In this document: one piece after another, positions 15,890 through 23,449 of the stretch
Position numbering within the stretch: the first letter of the stretch is position 1
Layout: every line of letters begins with the position of its first letter
Assembly: GCF_021246445.1 (NCBI RefSeq)
Contig: NZ_JAJQXW010000001.1
Coordinates: 1,692,168 to 1,756,167 of the forward strand
Source: Rhabdothermincola salaria
Lineage (GTDB): Bacteria; Actinomycetota; Acidimicrobiia; Acidimicrobiales; Acidimicrobilacustridaceae
Direction of reading: 5' to 3'
DNA: 64,000 bases
Translations under genes and position numbers: made by a program
The notes under the pieces: model-generated
Database searches by the model: none
What the model saw: the letters and a program-made list of their open reading frames with translations, nothing else
What the model was told of the DNA's origin: nothing

Positions 15890-16501
15890 CTAGCGCCGAG
15901 CGATCATGTAGCCGGACTGCGGCTGCGGGTAGGCGTGCACGTCGGCGGTCGGGTAGGTGCCGTCCGCGGTGGGCTCGTCGTAGGCCTCGTCGTACCAGGC
16001 CTCGTCGTCCCAGGCCACGGGAGCAACGGGGCTCACGGCGCCCGAGGGACCCAGGTAGCGGACCTTGGAGCGCTGCTCGAGCACTCGCTTCTGGGCCTGG
16101 GCCAGCAGCGCCACGTAGGCGACGGTGAGCAGGAGGGACACGACGAACAGCAGACGCAGCGGACCGCCGAGCACGAGGCCGCCGAGTGCGGTGACCCCGG
16201 TGGCGGCGAGCAGGCCCATCAAGATGTCCTTGCGACGCTTCTTGGCCGCGGCCTGCGCCGAGCGACGAGGCGCCACGCTGGACGAGAGCGGGCCGAGGCC
16301 GGCCGCCGCCCGAGCAGGGCCGAAGTCAGCCGCCCGGGCACCGCCCTGGCGGGCACCGGGAGCCGTGCGCTCGAGGACCGACAGGTGCCGGCTGAACGAC
16401 GAGATGGAGTTGCCGCTACGGGTCTCGGAGCGCGTGCGGAACCACGAGACCAGATAGACCGCCCACACCACCGCGAGGATGAACAGCACCACGAATGTCA
16501 C
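15890..16501 (-). CDS. Single-pass membrane protein, possible GlpR-type receptor of a MoeA-like divisome protein
   Basis: The N-terminus is a membrane helix (VTFVVLFILAVVWAVYLVSW, residues 1-20) followed by a basic patch, SISSFSRHLSVLERTAPG, a low-complexity linker, two further hydrophobic stretches around 110-155 and a Tyr-rich tail. The signature of helix, WxxxR-rich patch and RxLxVLE segment resembles actinobacterial proteins encoded beside galU-moeA, such as mycobacterial Rv0996 and corynebacterial GlpR, which binds the MoeA-like protein Glp at the septum. Identity is inferred from synteny and topology only. GTG 16499-16501 has GGAG nearby; the longer frame upstream lacks support. Confidence 0.6.
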   Translation of the reverse strand: MTFVVLFILAVVWAVYLVSWFRTRSETRSGNSISSFSRHLSVLERTAPGARQGGARAADFGPARAAAGLGPLSSSVAPRRSAQAAAKKRRKDILMGLLAATGVTALGGLVLGGPLRLLFVVSLLLTVAYVALLAQAQKRVLEQRSKVRYLGPSGAVSPVAPVAWDDEAWYDEAYDEPTADGTYPTADVHAYPQPQSGYMIARR

Positions 16502-16759
16502 GCTCCGGGCCTGCGCTTTCGGTGTCGGGGACCGTACCGGGCCGCATGTCACAGGGGGTGGATCCCCTGGGCGGTCCGGCCGATCGGCGGAATCAGAACA
16601 TTACGGTTCTACTACGGAACCACCACGGGTTCCACCGTGCCATCCGTCGCCTCCCCGCCATCGGCGCGCCATCCGCCCGTCACCAGGGACTTCGCGCCGA
16701 CGACGGCGTCCGCCAGGCCCGGACAGGGGCCGGCCGGGCGGCGGCCGGGACGGGCGACG

Positions 16760-17332
16760 TCAGGTCTCGTCGTCGAGATCGAGCCCGAGGCCGAGGTCGT
16801 CGTCGCTGCCCGACAGGCCGCCGAGGCCCTCCACACCGACGCCCGCCTCGTCGAGGGGGTCGCGCCGGTAGGTACCCGAGCGACCGCCGGTCTTCTCCCA
16901 GAGGGTGACGTCACCGATGACCATCGAGCGGTCGGCGGACTTGCACATGTCGTAGATGGTCAGCGCGGCCACGCTGCAGGCGGTGAGGGCTTCCATCTCG
17001 ACCCCGGTGCGGTCGACGGTCTCGACCTGGGCCTCGACCTCGACGTAGCGGTCCTCGATGCGGAAGTTGACGAACACCGACCCGACGAGCAGCGGGTGGC
17101 ACAGCGGGATGAGGTCCGGTGCCTTCTTGGCCGCCTGGATGCCCGCCACCCGGGCGACCGCCAGCACGTCGCCCTTGGAGACGGCGCCGCGAGCGATGAG
17201 CGACGTGGTCTCCGGTTGCATGAACACCTTGCCCCGGGCGATCGCCCGGCGGTGGGTGACCTCCTTGGGGGTGACGTCGACCATGCGAGCCCGACCCAGG
17301 GGGTCGAGGTGGGTGAGACCGCGATCGGACAT
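16760..17332 (-). CDS. moaC: Cyclic pyranopterin monophosphate synthase (MoaC)
   Basis: Completes, with MoaA, the first step of molybdenum cofactor synthesis: GTP to cyclic pyranopterin monophosphate. The conserved [13 protein letters not shown] (69-81) and [24 protein letters not shown] segment (112-135) are intact. Residues 161-190 form an extra acidic, Gly/Asp-rich tail not needed in typical MoaC. The ATG follows a -10-like TACACT by 8 nt without a ribosome site, so it probably has its own leaderless promoter although moaA lies 146 bp upstream on the same strand. The 258 bp beyond its 3' end (16502-16759) carry no gene. Confidence 0.95.
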   Translation of the reverse strand: MSDRGLTHLDPLGRARMVDVTPKEVTHRRAIARGKVFMQPETTSLIARGAVSKGDVLAVARVAGIQAAKKAPDLIPLCHPLLVGSVFVNFRIEDRYVEVEAQVETVDRTGVEMEALTACSVAALTIYDMCKSADRSMVIGDVTLWEKTGGRSGTYRRDPLDEAGVGVEGLGGLSGSDDDLGLGLDLDDET

Positions 17333-17340
17333 GGGCGCCG

Positions 17341-17346
17341 AGTGTA
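17341..17346 (-). promoter_or_regulatory. -10 box of a leaderless moaC promoter
   Basis: TACACT on the minus strand ends 8 nt before the moaC ATG. Confidence 0.45.
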
Positions 17347-17393
17347 GGCGGCCCGCTCGTGCCCACCCCGCGTACCTGTCAGGGTTGGGCGTC

Positions 17394-17421
17394 ACCTGTC
17401 GACAGCCCGTTCCCGACAGGT
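17394..17421. repeat. Inverted repeat in the moaA-moaC spacer
   Basis: Arms ACCTGTCG/CGACAGGT (8 bp) with a 12-nt centre. Another ACCTGTC lies 13 bp away at 17374-17380. It may be a moaA 3' hairpin or a protein site. It does not fit the moco riboswitch pattern as I know it. Confidence 0.4.
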
Positions 17422-17478
17422 TTGCCGCGCAAAGGGGGGGCGGATCGGTGGGCTCGCCGCGGGTGCCTACGTCTCGGC

Positions 17479-18483
17479 TCAGCCGCCGATCTGGCTCATC
17501 GAGCGCGCCGGGCGGATGAAGTGCACCTGGTTGATCTGGTGGCCGGCCCACTTGGCCCCCACCTCCGCCCGGATGGCGTCGGCCAGGTCGTCGTCGGAGG
17601 CCCCCTCGCGCAGCAACGCCCGCAGGTCGAGCTCCCGGGTGGCGAACAGGCAGTGGCGGAGCATGCCCTCCGCTGTGAGGCGCACCCGGTCGCACGACTC
17701 GCAGAACGCCTGGGTGACGCTGGCGATGACGCCCACGTGGCCACGGCCGTCGCGGTAGCGCCAACGAGCCGCGGGGTCGGCGCCGCGCTCGGCGGCGGGG
17801 ACCTCGTCGAGGGGGTGCACGGCGTCGATGGCGGCCACGATCTCGGCCTGCGACACCACCTGGTCGTCGGTCCAGGCGCCCTGGGCGTCGAGGGGCATGA
17901 ACTCGATGAAGCGGACCTCGACGTCGTGCTCGCGCCCGTAGGTGGCGAAGTCGACGATCTCGTCGTCGTTCACCCCCCGCATGACGACGACGTTGAGCTT
18001 GACCGGTCCGAGGCCGGCTTCGTGGGCGGCGGCGATGCCGTCGAGGACCTGGGGCAGGTCGTCGCGCTTGGTGATGGCCGCGAACCGCTCGGGACGCAGC
18101 GAGTCGCACGACACGTTGATGCGTTGCAGCCCGGCGGCGGCGAGGTCGTGGGCGACGAGGCGGAGGGTGGAGCCGTTGGTGGTCAGCGAGAGGTCGACCC
18201 CGAGCGCGGCGAGCTTCTCGATCAGCACCGGCAGGTGGGCCCTCACGGTCGGCTCGCCACCGGTGAGGCGGATGCCGTCGAACCCGAAGCGCTCGACACA
18301 CACGCGGGCCACCCGGGCCAGCTCTTCGTAGGTGAGCAGCTCCTGGCGGGGCAGCCAGGGCATGCCTTCGGCCGGCATGCAATAGGTGCAGCGGTAGTTG
18401 CAGCGGTCGGTGACCGAGATGCGCAGGTCGCGGTGGACGCGCCCGTACCCGTCGACGAGGTCCGAGGGGGTGGGATCGGTCAC
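17479..18483 (-). CDS. moaA: GTP 3',8-cyclase (MoaA), radical SAM
   Basis: A radical SAM enzyme that rearranges GTP for molybdenum cofactor synthesis. The SAM cluster motif is CNYRCTYC (C28, C32, C35), the SAM-binding GGEP is at 75-78, and the C-terminal second 4Fe-4S cluster uses C261, C264 and C278. The chain ends in the functionally important double glycine (IGG). At 334 residues it has family length from GTG 18483, which follows a -10-like TACGCT by 8 nt; the longer frame upstream is rejected. Together with moaC and moeA it supports the sulfite-oxidase-like enzyme at 2.8 kb. Confidence 0.96.
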   Translation of the reverse strand: MTDPTPSDLVDGYGRVHRDLRISVTDRCNYRCTYCMPAEGMPWLPRQELLTYEELARVARVCVERFGFDGIRLTGGEPTVRAHLPVLIEKLAALGVDLSLTTNGSTLRLVAHDLAAAGLQRINVSCDSLRPERFAAITKRDDLPQVLDGIAAAHEAGLGPVKLNVVVMRGVNDDEIVDFATYGREHDVEVRFIEFMPLDAQGAWTDDQVVSQAEIVAAIDAVHPLDEVPAAERGADPAARWRYRDGRGHVGVIASVTQAFCESCDRVRLTAEGMLRHCLFATRELDLRALLREGASDDDLADAIRAEVGAKWAGHQINQVHFIRPARSMSQIGG

Positions 18484-18491
18484 GGCAGCAG

Positions 18492-18497
18492 AGCGTA
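18492..18497 (-). promoter_or_regulatory. -10 box of a leaderless moaA promoter
   Basis: TACGCT on the minus strand ends 8 nt before the moaA GTG; no ribosome site is present. Confidence 0.45.
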
Positions 18498-18526
18498 TCG
18501 GCGTGCCGCCACGACCACCGGGGCGA

Positions 18527-19777
18527 TCACAGCCCGAGTGCGGCGTCGAGGAGGTGCACCGCCACCTGGTCGCCGACCTCGACGCCGGCACCGTCGGGGA
18601 GCTCGGCCAGACCTCCGGCGTTGGCCATGGCGGTCAGCTGGTGGCTGCCCTGGGCACCGGCCGACGCGACGTGCACCCGTCCGTCCGAGGTGTCCCACCG
18701 AGTCCGGACCCGGACGAAGTGGGTCTTGCCGTCCGCCTTGCGGGCCATGGCCTCGTCGGCGATGGCGACGATCTGGGGCCGGAACCGGTCGATGCCGGTG
18801 CGGCCCGCCATCTGGCGCAGCGCCGGCCGGCAGAACAGCTCGAAGCTCACCATCGACGACACGGGGTTGCCGGGCAGCCCGAAGATCGGCACGACCACGC
18901 CGTCGGCGCGCTCGACGGTGCCGAAGGCGAGGGGCTTGGCCGGCTTGATGGCCACCTGCATCCAGCGCATGGCGCCCAGGCGGTCGAGCACGACCTTCAC
19001 GAAGTCGAAGTCGCCCATGCTCACCCCGCCGCTGGTGACGAGGGCGTCGCACCGCTCGATGCCCGCCCGGATGCCGTAGGTGATCACGGCCTCGTCGTCG
19101 GGGAGCAGCCCGAGGTCGACCACCTCGAACCCCGCGGCCGCGAGCAGCGTGCGCAGCGCCAGGCGGTTGGAGTCGCGGATCTGCCCCGGGCCGAGCGGCC
19201 CGCCTCCGTCGACGAGCTCGTCGCCGGTGGAGAGCACCCCCACCACCGGGCGGCGCACCACGGGCACCTCTTGGACGCCCACGGTGGCCAGCAGGGCCAG
19301 GTGCGCGGCCCCCAGCACCGTGCCGGCCGCCACGACCTCGTCGCCGGGGCGCACGTCGTCGCCCACGGGGCGCACGTGCAGCCCCGCAGCCACCTCCGCG
19401 AGGACAGCCACTCGGTCGCCGGTGACCTCGGTGCGCTCGACCATGACCACGGCGTCGGCCCCCGGCGGCATGGGTGCGCCGGTCATGATGCGGGCGGCTC
19501 GCCCTTCGCCGACGGGAGCGTCGAGCCCGGACATGCCGGCCTGGACGGTGCCCACGATCTCGAGGTCGACCGGGTGGTCGGGTCCGGCTCCGACGGTGTC
19601 GGCGGCCCGCACCGCGAAGCCGTCCATGGCCGTGTTGGCGAACGGGGGCACCGCCTCACCGGCCACCACCGCCGCCGCCAGCACTGCGCCGTGCGCCTCG
19701 GCGACGGGGACGACGGCTTCGGGCCCGCGGGGGCACCCGCCGAACACGACGTCCCTCGCCTCGGCGAGCGAGATCAC
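18527..19777 (-). CDS. moeA: MoeA-family molybdopterin molybdotransferase or its divisome paralogue Glp
   Basis: The 416 residues show all MoeA domains: PPFANTAMDGFAVRA (domain I/II), GAPMPPGADAVVMVE, the MogA-like domain with VGVLSTGDEL, QIRDSNRLAL and TSGGVSMGDFDFVK, then GLPGNPVSS and a beta C-terminal domain. MoeA inserts molybdate into adenylylated molybdopterin. In corynebacteria a MoeA homologue next to galU (Glp) binds FtsZ instead. The same galU neighbourhood and a GlpR-like gene here leave both roles open. Its GTG overlaps the galU stop by 4 nt (GTGA), so the two are translationally coupled. Confidence 0.92.
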   Translation of the reverse strand: MISLAEARDVVFGGCPRGPEAVVPVAEAHGAVLAAAVVAGEAVPPFANTAMDGFAVRAADTVGAGPDHPVDLEIVGTVQAGMSGLDAPVGEGRAARIMTGAPMPPGADAVVMVERTEVTGDRVAVLAEVAAGLHVRPVGDDVRPGDEVVAAGTVLGAAHLALLATVGVQEVPVVRRPVVGVLSTGDELVDGGGPLGPGQIRDSNRLALRTLLAAAGFEVVDLGLLPDDEAVITYGIRAGIERCDALVTSGGVSMGDFDFVKVVLDRLGAMRWMQVAIKPAKPLAFGTVERADGVVVPIFGLPGNPVSSMVSFELFCRPALRQMAGRTGIDRFRPQIVAIADEAMARKADGKTHFVRVRTRWDTSDGRVHVASAGAQGSHQLTAMANAGGLAELPDGAGVEVGDQVAVHLLDAALGL

Positions 19778-20661
19778 CGCAGGCCGCGCTTGTCGAGCAA
19801 CTCGACGAGGAAGTCGCGGAAGTCGGGGCCGAGGTCTTCCCGTTCGAGGGCCAGCTCCACCGTGGCGCGGAGGTAGTCGAGCTTCTTGCCGATGTCGTAG
19901 CGGCCGTCGCGGAACACCCACCCGTACACCGTCTGGCTGGCGAGCAGCACGGCGATGGCATCGGTGAGCTGGATCTCGCCACCGACCCCCGGGCGCACCT
20001 GCTCGAGGGCGTCGAAGATCTCGGGGGTGAACACGTAGCGCCCCATGACCGCCAGGTTCGACGGGGCGTCCTCGGGGGCGGGCTTCTCGACGATGCCGCG
20101 CACCTGCACGAGGTCGTCGCTGATGACTTCGGGATCGACGCAGCCGTAGGCGGAGATCTCCGAGGCGGGGAACTCCGAGAGGGCGACGACCGAACGGCCG
20201 TAGTGGGCGTAGGTGTCGATCATCTCGGTGAGCACGACGCCGTCGTCGACCATGATGTCGTCGCCGAGCATCACGACGAACGGGTTGTCGCCCACGTGCT
20301 TGCGGGCGACCGACACGGCGTGGCCCAGCCCCAGTGGTTCGCCCTGGCGCACGTAGTGGATGTCGGCCATCTCGGCGAGGGCCTTCATCTCGGCCAACTC
20401 GGTCTCCTTGCCCTTCTGGGCCAGGTAGTACTCGAGCTCGAAGTTGCGATCGAAGTGGTCCTCGAGGGTGCGCTTGCCCCGGCCGGTGATGATCAAGATG
20501 TCGTCGATGCCGGCCCGGACGGCCTCCTCGACGACGTACTGGATGGCCGGCTTGTCGACGACCGGCAGCATCTCCTTGGGTTGGGCCTTGGTGGCCGGGA
20601 GGAACCGGGTCCCGAGCCCGGCGGCAGGGATCACGGCCTTGGTGACGTGCGGCGTGGCCAC
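19774..20661 (-). CDS. galU: UTP-glucose-1-phosphate uridylyltransferase (GalU)
   Basis: Makes UDP-glucose for cell-envelope glycans and trehalose. The nucleotidyltransferase signature AVIPAAGLGTRFLPATKA and KEMLPVVDKP are at the N-terminus; VMLGDDI, GVVEKP-type (RGIVEKPAPEDAPSN) and GGEIQLTDAI follow. The 295 residues equal family length. GTG 20659-20661 has GAGGAG 5 nt upstream, so the longer upstream frame is not used. It is divergent from the ruc-type gene, as in mycobacteria, where galU and Rv0991c are near neighbours. Confidence 0.96.
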   Translation of the reverse strand: MATPHVTKAVIPAAGLGTRFLPATKAQPKEMLPVVDKPAIQYVVEEAVRAGIDDILIITGRGKRTLEDHFDRNFELEYYLAQKGKETELAEMKALAEMADIHYVRQGEPLGLGHAVSVARKHVGDNPFVVMLGDDIMVDDGVVLTEMIDTYAHYGRSVVALSEFPASEISAYGCVDPEVISDDLVQVRGIVEKPAPEDAPSNLAVMGRYVFTPEIFDALEQVRPGVGGEIQLTDAIAVLLASQTVYGWVFRDGRYDIGKKLDYLRATVELALEREDLGPDFRDFLVELLDKRGLR

Positions 20662-20723
20662 GGACACTCCTCGTGCGATCGACGTGGCCCCGATGCTAGG
20701 TCGCACCGACCGGGGCGCTGCCG

Positions 20724-20729
20724 TATGCT
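20724..20729 (+). promoter_or_regulatory. -10 box of the ruc promoter
   Basis: TATGCT overlaps the left arm of the CIRCE element by 2 bp, so a bound repressor would cover the promoter and start site. Confidence 0.55.
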
Positions 20730-20754
20730 GGCACTCGCGTTGCTCGAGTGCTAA
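20728..20754. promoter_or_regulatory. CIRCE element (HrcA operator)
   Basis: CTGGCACTC - 9 nt - GAGTGCTAA. The right arm matches the CIRCE consensus in all nine bases and the left arm in seven of nine, with the exact N9 spacer. It sits at the -10 region 27 bp before the zinc-ribbon gene, predicting repression by HrcA and induction by heat or unfolded protein. Confidence 0.85.
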
Positions 20755-20780
20755 CGATCTGGTCCCCACGGAGGACGGCG

Positions 20781-21131
20781 ATGCCCACCTACGAATACCG
20801 CTGCAAGGACTGCGGCCGACACCTCGAGGCGCAGCAGGCCTTCACCGACGACCCCCTGACCGAGTGCCCCGAGTGCGGCGGCACCCTGAAGAAGAAGTTC
20901 GGGTCGGTCGGCATCGCCTTCAAGGGCAGCGGCTTCTACAAGAACGACGCCCGCCAGACGTCGTCGAGCAGCGCGTCGAGCACCGAGTCGAGCAGCGGCG
21001 GCGCCAGCACCACCGACAGCGGCTCCACCAGCACCAGCTCCGACAGCGCCTCCAAGAGCACCAGCTCCGACAGCGCCGGCAGCACATCGGGGTCCGACTC
21101 CACCAGCTCCAGCGGGTCCAGCGCCGCCTGA
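20781..21131 (+). CDS. ruc: FmdB-type zinc-ribbon protein with Ser-rich tail (Ruc-like redox-regulated chaperone)
   Basis: The 116 residues begin with an FmdB zinc ribbon (MPTYEYRCKDCG; cysteines C8, C11, C29, C32). The conserved GSGFYKND follows and then a disordered Ser/Thr-rich tail from residue 60. This architecture matches mycobacterial Rv0991c, described as Ruc, a chaperone activated when oxidation releases zinc from the cysteines. The CIRCE element over its promoter matches the HrcA control of that gene. ATG 20781 has GGAGG 7 nt upstream. Other FmdB-family proteins have unrelated or unknown roles, so function rests on architecture, regulation and galU synteny. Confidence 0.82.
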   Translation: MPTYEYRCKDCGRHLEAQQAFTDDPLTECPECGGTLKKKFGSVGIAFKGSGFYKNDARQTSSSSASSTESSSGGASTTDSGSTSTSSDSASKSTSSDSAGSTSGSDSTSSSGSSAA

Positions 21132-21141
21132 CACGGCGCCC

Positions 21142-21771
21142 TCAGGGCACCGCCCCCACCAGCGCCAGCACGACGGCGCCGTCGAGCACGGCCCGACCCA
21201 CCGCGGGCGCCGCCGAGGCATCGACCGCCACGGTGACGGTGAGCGCGTCGACGGCGAGCACCTCGGCACCCCGCGCCACCCGCCGGGCCCCGGTGGTGGA
21301 CCCCACCTCCGGCGCCAGCACGTCGACGCGGTCGCCGATCTGCAGGACGAGCGACCGGTCGTCGACGGGGACGGCCAGGGCCCGCTGGCCGGGCTCGAGC
21401 CGGGCGGCCGGGCCGGTGCCCCACCCGGCCAGGCGGGCATCGAGCACGACCTCTCCGGCCACGATCGCGTCACCGACCGCCCGGCCGAGGGGGTCCTCGG
21501 CCACCCCCTCGGGCACCATCACCTCGGGGAGGGCTCGGATCTCGACGTCGGCCGGGCCCACGACGTCGCCCACCGCCAGGGACCGCAGCGCCACCGGCAC
21601 CTCGCGCAGGGTGCCGTACGCCGCCCGGGCGGCGTCGGCCCGCGCCACGGCCCCGGCGGCGAGGGCGCCGGCGACGAGCGCGGCGACGACGGTGGCCGCC
21701 CAGCGGATCAGCGGCCGGCGTCGGCCCCGCCGGACGCGACGACGGTCGGGCCCGGCCAAGTGGGTTCCCAC
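21142..21771 (-). CDS. SAF-domain membrane protein (CpaB-like)
   Basis: A 209-residue protein with a basic N-terminus (GPDRRRVRRGRRR), one membrane helix (about 24-44) and an extracytoplasmic SAF domain (LAVGDVVGPADVEIRALPEVMVPEG, then VVLDARLAGW). A beta-rich C-terminal part with LEPGQRALAVPVD and LQIGDRVDVLAP follows. CpaB proteins with this layout belong to Flp/Tad pili, but no tad gene is nearby, and isolated SAF proteins of unknown role are frequent in actinobacteria. GTG 21769-21771 has GGAGG 6 nt upstream; a longer in-frame extension to 21864 lacks support. It converges on ruc. Confidence 0.75.
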   Translation of the reverse strand: MGTHLAGPDRRRVRRGRRRPLIRWAATVVAALVAGALAAGAVARADAARAAYGTLREVPVALRSLAVGDVVGPADVEIRALPEVMVPEGVAEDPLGRAVGDAIVAGEVVLDARLAGWGTGPAARLEPGQRALAVPVDDRSLVLQIGDRVDVLAPEVGSTTGARRVARGAEVLAVDALTVTVAVDASAAPAVGRAVLDGAVVLALVGAVP

Positions 21772-21865
21772 GGTGGTCCTCCGAGACGACGAGGCACAGG
21801 TGGGGGAAGTGGGCCCGAGCCTAGGGGGCACCCGACGCCGGCGAAAGGGCCCGATCGGGGTCAAC

Positions 21866-21871
21866 TAGCGT
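21866..21871 (+). promoter_or_regulatory. -10 box of a leaderless uppP promoter
   Basis: TAGCGT ends 8 nt before the uppP GTG, the same hexamer as before the thioesterase gene at 29107. Confidence 0.5.
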
Positions 21872-21879
21872 GCGACGCC

Positions 21880-22953
21880 GTGCGCGGTTCCCCCCTCCCT
21901 CGTCCGCGGCCCGTCCCGACCCGTGCCGTGCTCGCGCTGGCGACGGTGCTGGCGGTGCTCGCCTCGGCCCTCTGGCTCGCCCCCGCCGGGGCCACGCCCG
22001 CCCGTCCTGGCTCCGACCCCGGGGCTCCCGGCGAGCTGGCGGCCGCGACCGCAGAGGCCGACCCGGCGCCGGACACCGCCGACAGCACGGTCGACGGCAC
22101 GGTCGACGCCGAGGCGGCCGACAGCGAGATGACGCCGTTGAAGGCCGCCGTGCTCGGGGTGGTCGAGGGCGTCACCGAGTACCTGCCGGTGAGCTCCACC
22201 GGCCACCTGCTCGTCACCCAACGGATCCTCGGCATCGGGGAGGACGACGCCACCAAGGACGCCGCCGACTCCTACGCCATCGCCATCCAGTTCGGCGCCA
22301 TCCTGGCGGTGCTGGTGCTCTACCGGCGGCGGGTCGCCACCCTCTTCACCGGCCTGCTGGGCCGCGACCCCGACGGCCGCCGGCTCCTGGTGGCGCTGGT
22401 GTGCGCCACCGCCCCGGCCGTCGTGGTCGCCCTGCTCTTCGAGCGCCCCATCAAGGACAACCTGCTGGGGCCGTGGCCGGTGGTGGTGGCCTGGGTCGTG
22501 GGCGGGCTGGTCATCCTGGCCGTGTCGGGCCGGCTGCGACCGGACCGGCCCGGCTTCACGCTCGAACAGCTCGGACCCCGCCACGCCCTCATCATCGGCA
22601 TCGCCCAGATCATCGCCATGTGGCCCGGCACCAGCCGCAGCCTGGTGACCATCCTCGCCGCCCTGGCCGTCGGTGCCCGCCTCGCCACCGCGGTGGAGTT
22701 CAGCTTCCTGCTGGGCCTGGTGACGCTCAGCGGCGCCACCCTCTACGAGACCGTCAACAACGGCTCGACGATGCTCGACGCCTACGGCGCGGTGGACCCG
22801 ATCATCGGGCTGGTGTTCGCGTTCGTGTCGGCGGTGGTGGCCGTGAAGTGGATGGTCGCCTGGTTGCAGTCGCGGAGCCTGGCGGTCTTCGGCTGGGAAC
22901 GTCTCGCCGTCGCGGCCGTGGCCGTCGGCCTGCTGGTCACCGGCACGATCTGA
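21880..22953 (+). CDS. uppP: Undecaprenyl-diphosphatase (UppP/BacA) with N-terminal extension
   Basis: Recycles undecaprenyl diphosphate for peptidoglycan and wall polymer synthesis at the membrane. The active-site motifs EGVTEYLPVSSTGHL and WPGTSRS are intact within a polytopic region of about 275 residues. Unusually, 83 residues precede this core: a signal-like hydrophobic helix (about 16-36) and an acidic, Ala/Asp/Thr-rich linker ending at MTPLKAA, where normal BacA proteins begin. The GTG start follows a -10-like TAGCGT by 8 nt. If translation really began at the internal ATG (22129) the extension would vanish, but codon bias continues through it. Confidence 0.93.
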   Translation: MRGSPLPRPRPVPTRAVLALATVLAVLASALWLAPAGATPARPGSDPGAPGELAAATAEADPAPDTADSTVDGTVDAEAADSEMTPLKAAVLGVVEGVTEYLPVSSTGHLLVTQRILGIGEDDATKDAADSYAIAIQFGAILAVLVLYRRRVATLFTGLLGRDPDGRRLLVALVCATAPAVVVALLFERPIKDNLLGPWPVVVAWVVGGLVILAVSGRLRPDRPGFTLEQLGPRHALIIGIAQIIAMWPGTSRSLVTILAALAVGARLATAVEFSFLLGLVTLSGATLYETVNNGSTMLDAYGAVDPIIGLVFAFVSAVVAVKWMVAWLQSRSLAVFGWERLAVAAVAVGLLVTGTI

Positions 22954-23449
22954 TCGAGGCCCGCTCCCCCGAGTCGTGGCCCGGCACCACGAAGGCCAGG
23001 GCGGCCGCCGCCACCACGTGGAAGACCGAGTGGCCCGGCACCGGGGCGTCGGTGCCCGCCAGGTGCCGACCGGTGCGGCTCTGGGTGTGCAACAGCACGG
23101 CGGCCGCACCGAGGCCGGCGGCGGCCCGAGGGAAGCGGTCCGGGGGGTCGACGGCGAGGGCGAGGGGCAACGTGAGGGCCACGGCCGCGACCCCGAGGTC
23201 GTGGACGGCCTTGCCGGGCCGGTTGCCCGGACCGTGGAACCCGACGCTGCCGACCCCCACGAGGGCGGTGGCGCCCGCCACCGCCGTCCACGGCCAGGCC
23301 CGATCGCGCCGCCGCGCCCGGCGCACCATCGCCAGCGCCGCCACGACGAACGCCAGGCTCGACGTGGTGTTCGCCGGCTGGCCGATGCGACCGGGGCGGA
23401 TGCGCTCGCCGTCGTCGACGGCGACGTGGACGCGGGGCGGGCCGGTCAC
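22937..23449 (-). CDS. Polytopic CREST/ceramidase-like membrane protein
   Basis: 170 residues with about five hydrophobic segments. The order of polar residues resembles the CREST superfamily (alkaline ceramidases, PAQR): GQPANTTSSLAF near the N-terminus, SVGFHG, then HDLG and finally GHSVFHVV with two histidines four apart. These would be the zinc ligands of a membrane hydrolase. Assignment is tentative because overall similarity is short. GTG 23447-23449 overlaps the stop of the acyltransferase by 4 nt, and the gene overlaps the convergent uppP end by 17 bp. A role in lipid remodelling fits the neighbours. Confidence 0.6.
   Translation of the reverse strand: MTGPPRVHVAVDDGERIRPGRIGQPANTTSSLAFVVAALAMVRRARRRDRAWPWTAVAGATALVGVGSVGFHGPGNRPGKAVHDLGVAAVALTLPLALAVDPPDRFPRAAAGLGAAAVLLHTQSRTGRHLAGTDAPVPGHSVFHVVAAAALAFVVPGHDSGERASIRSCR

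Noticed and set aside
17333-17478. Moco riboswitch in the moaA-moaC spacer
   Set aside because: The inverted repeat does not match the aptamer layout I know, and moaC appears to have a leaderless promoter, leaving no room for a 5' aptamer.
16760-18382. A frame fusing MoaC to a long N-terminal part
   Set aside because: The N-terminal part is the out-of-frame shadow of moaA; MoaC begins at 17332 behind its own -10 box.
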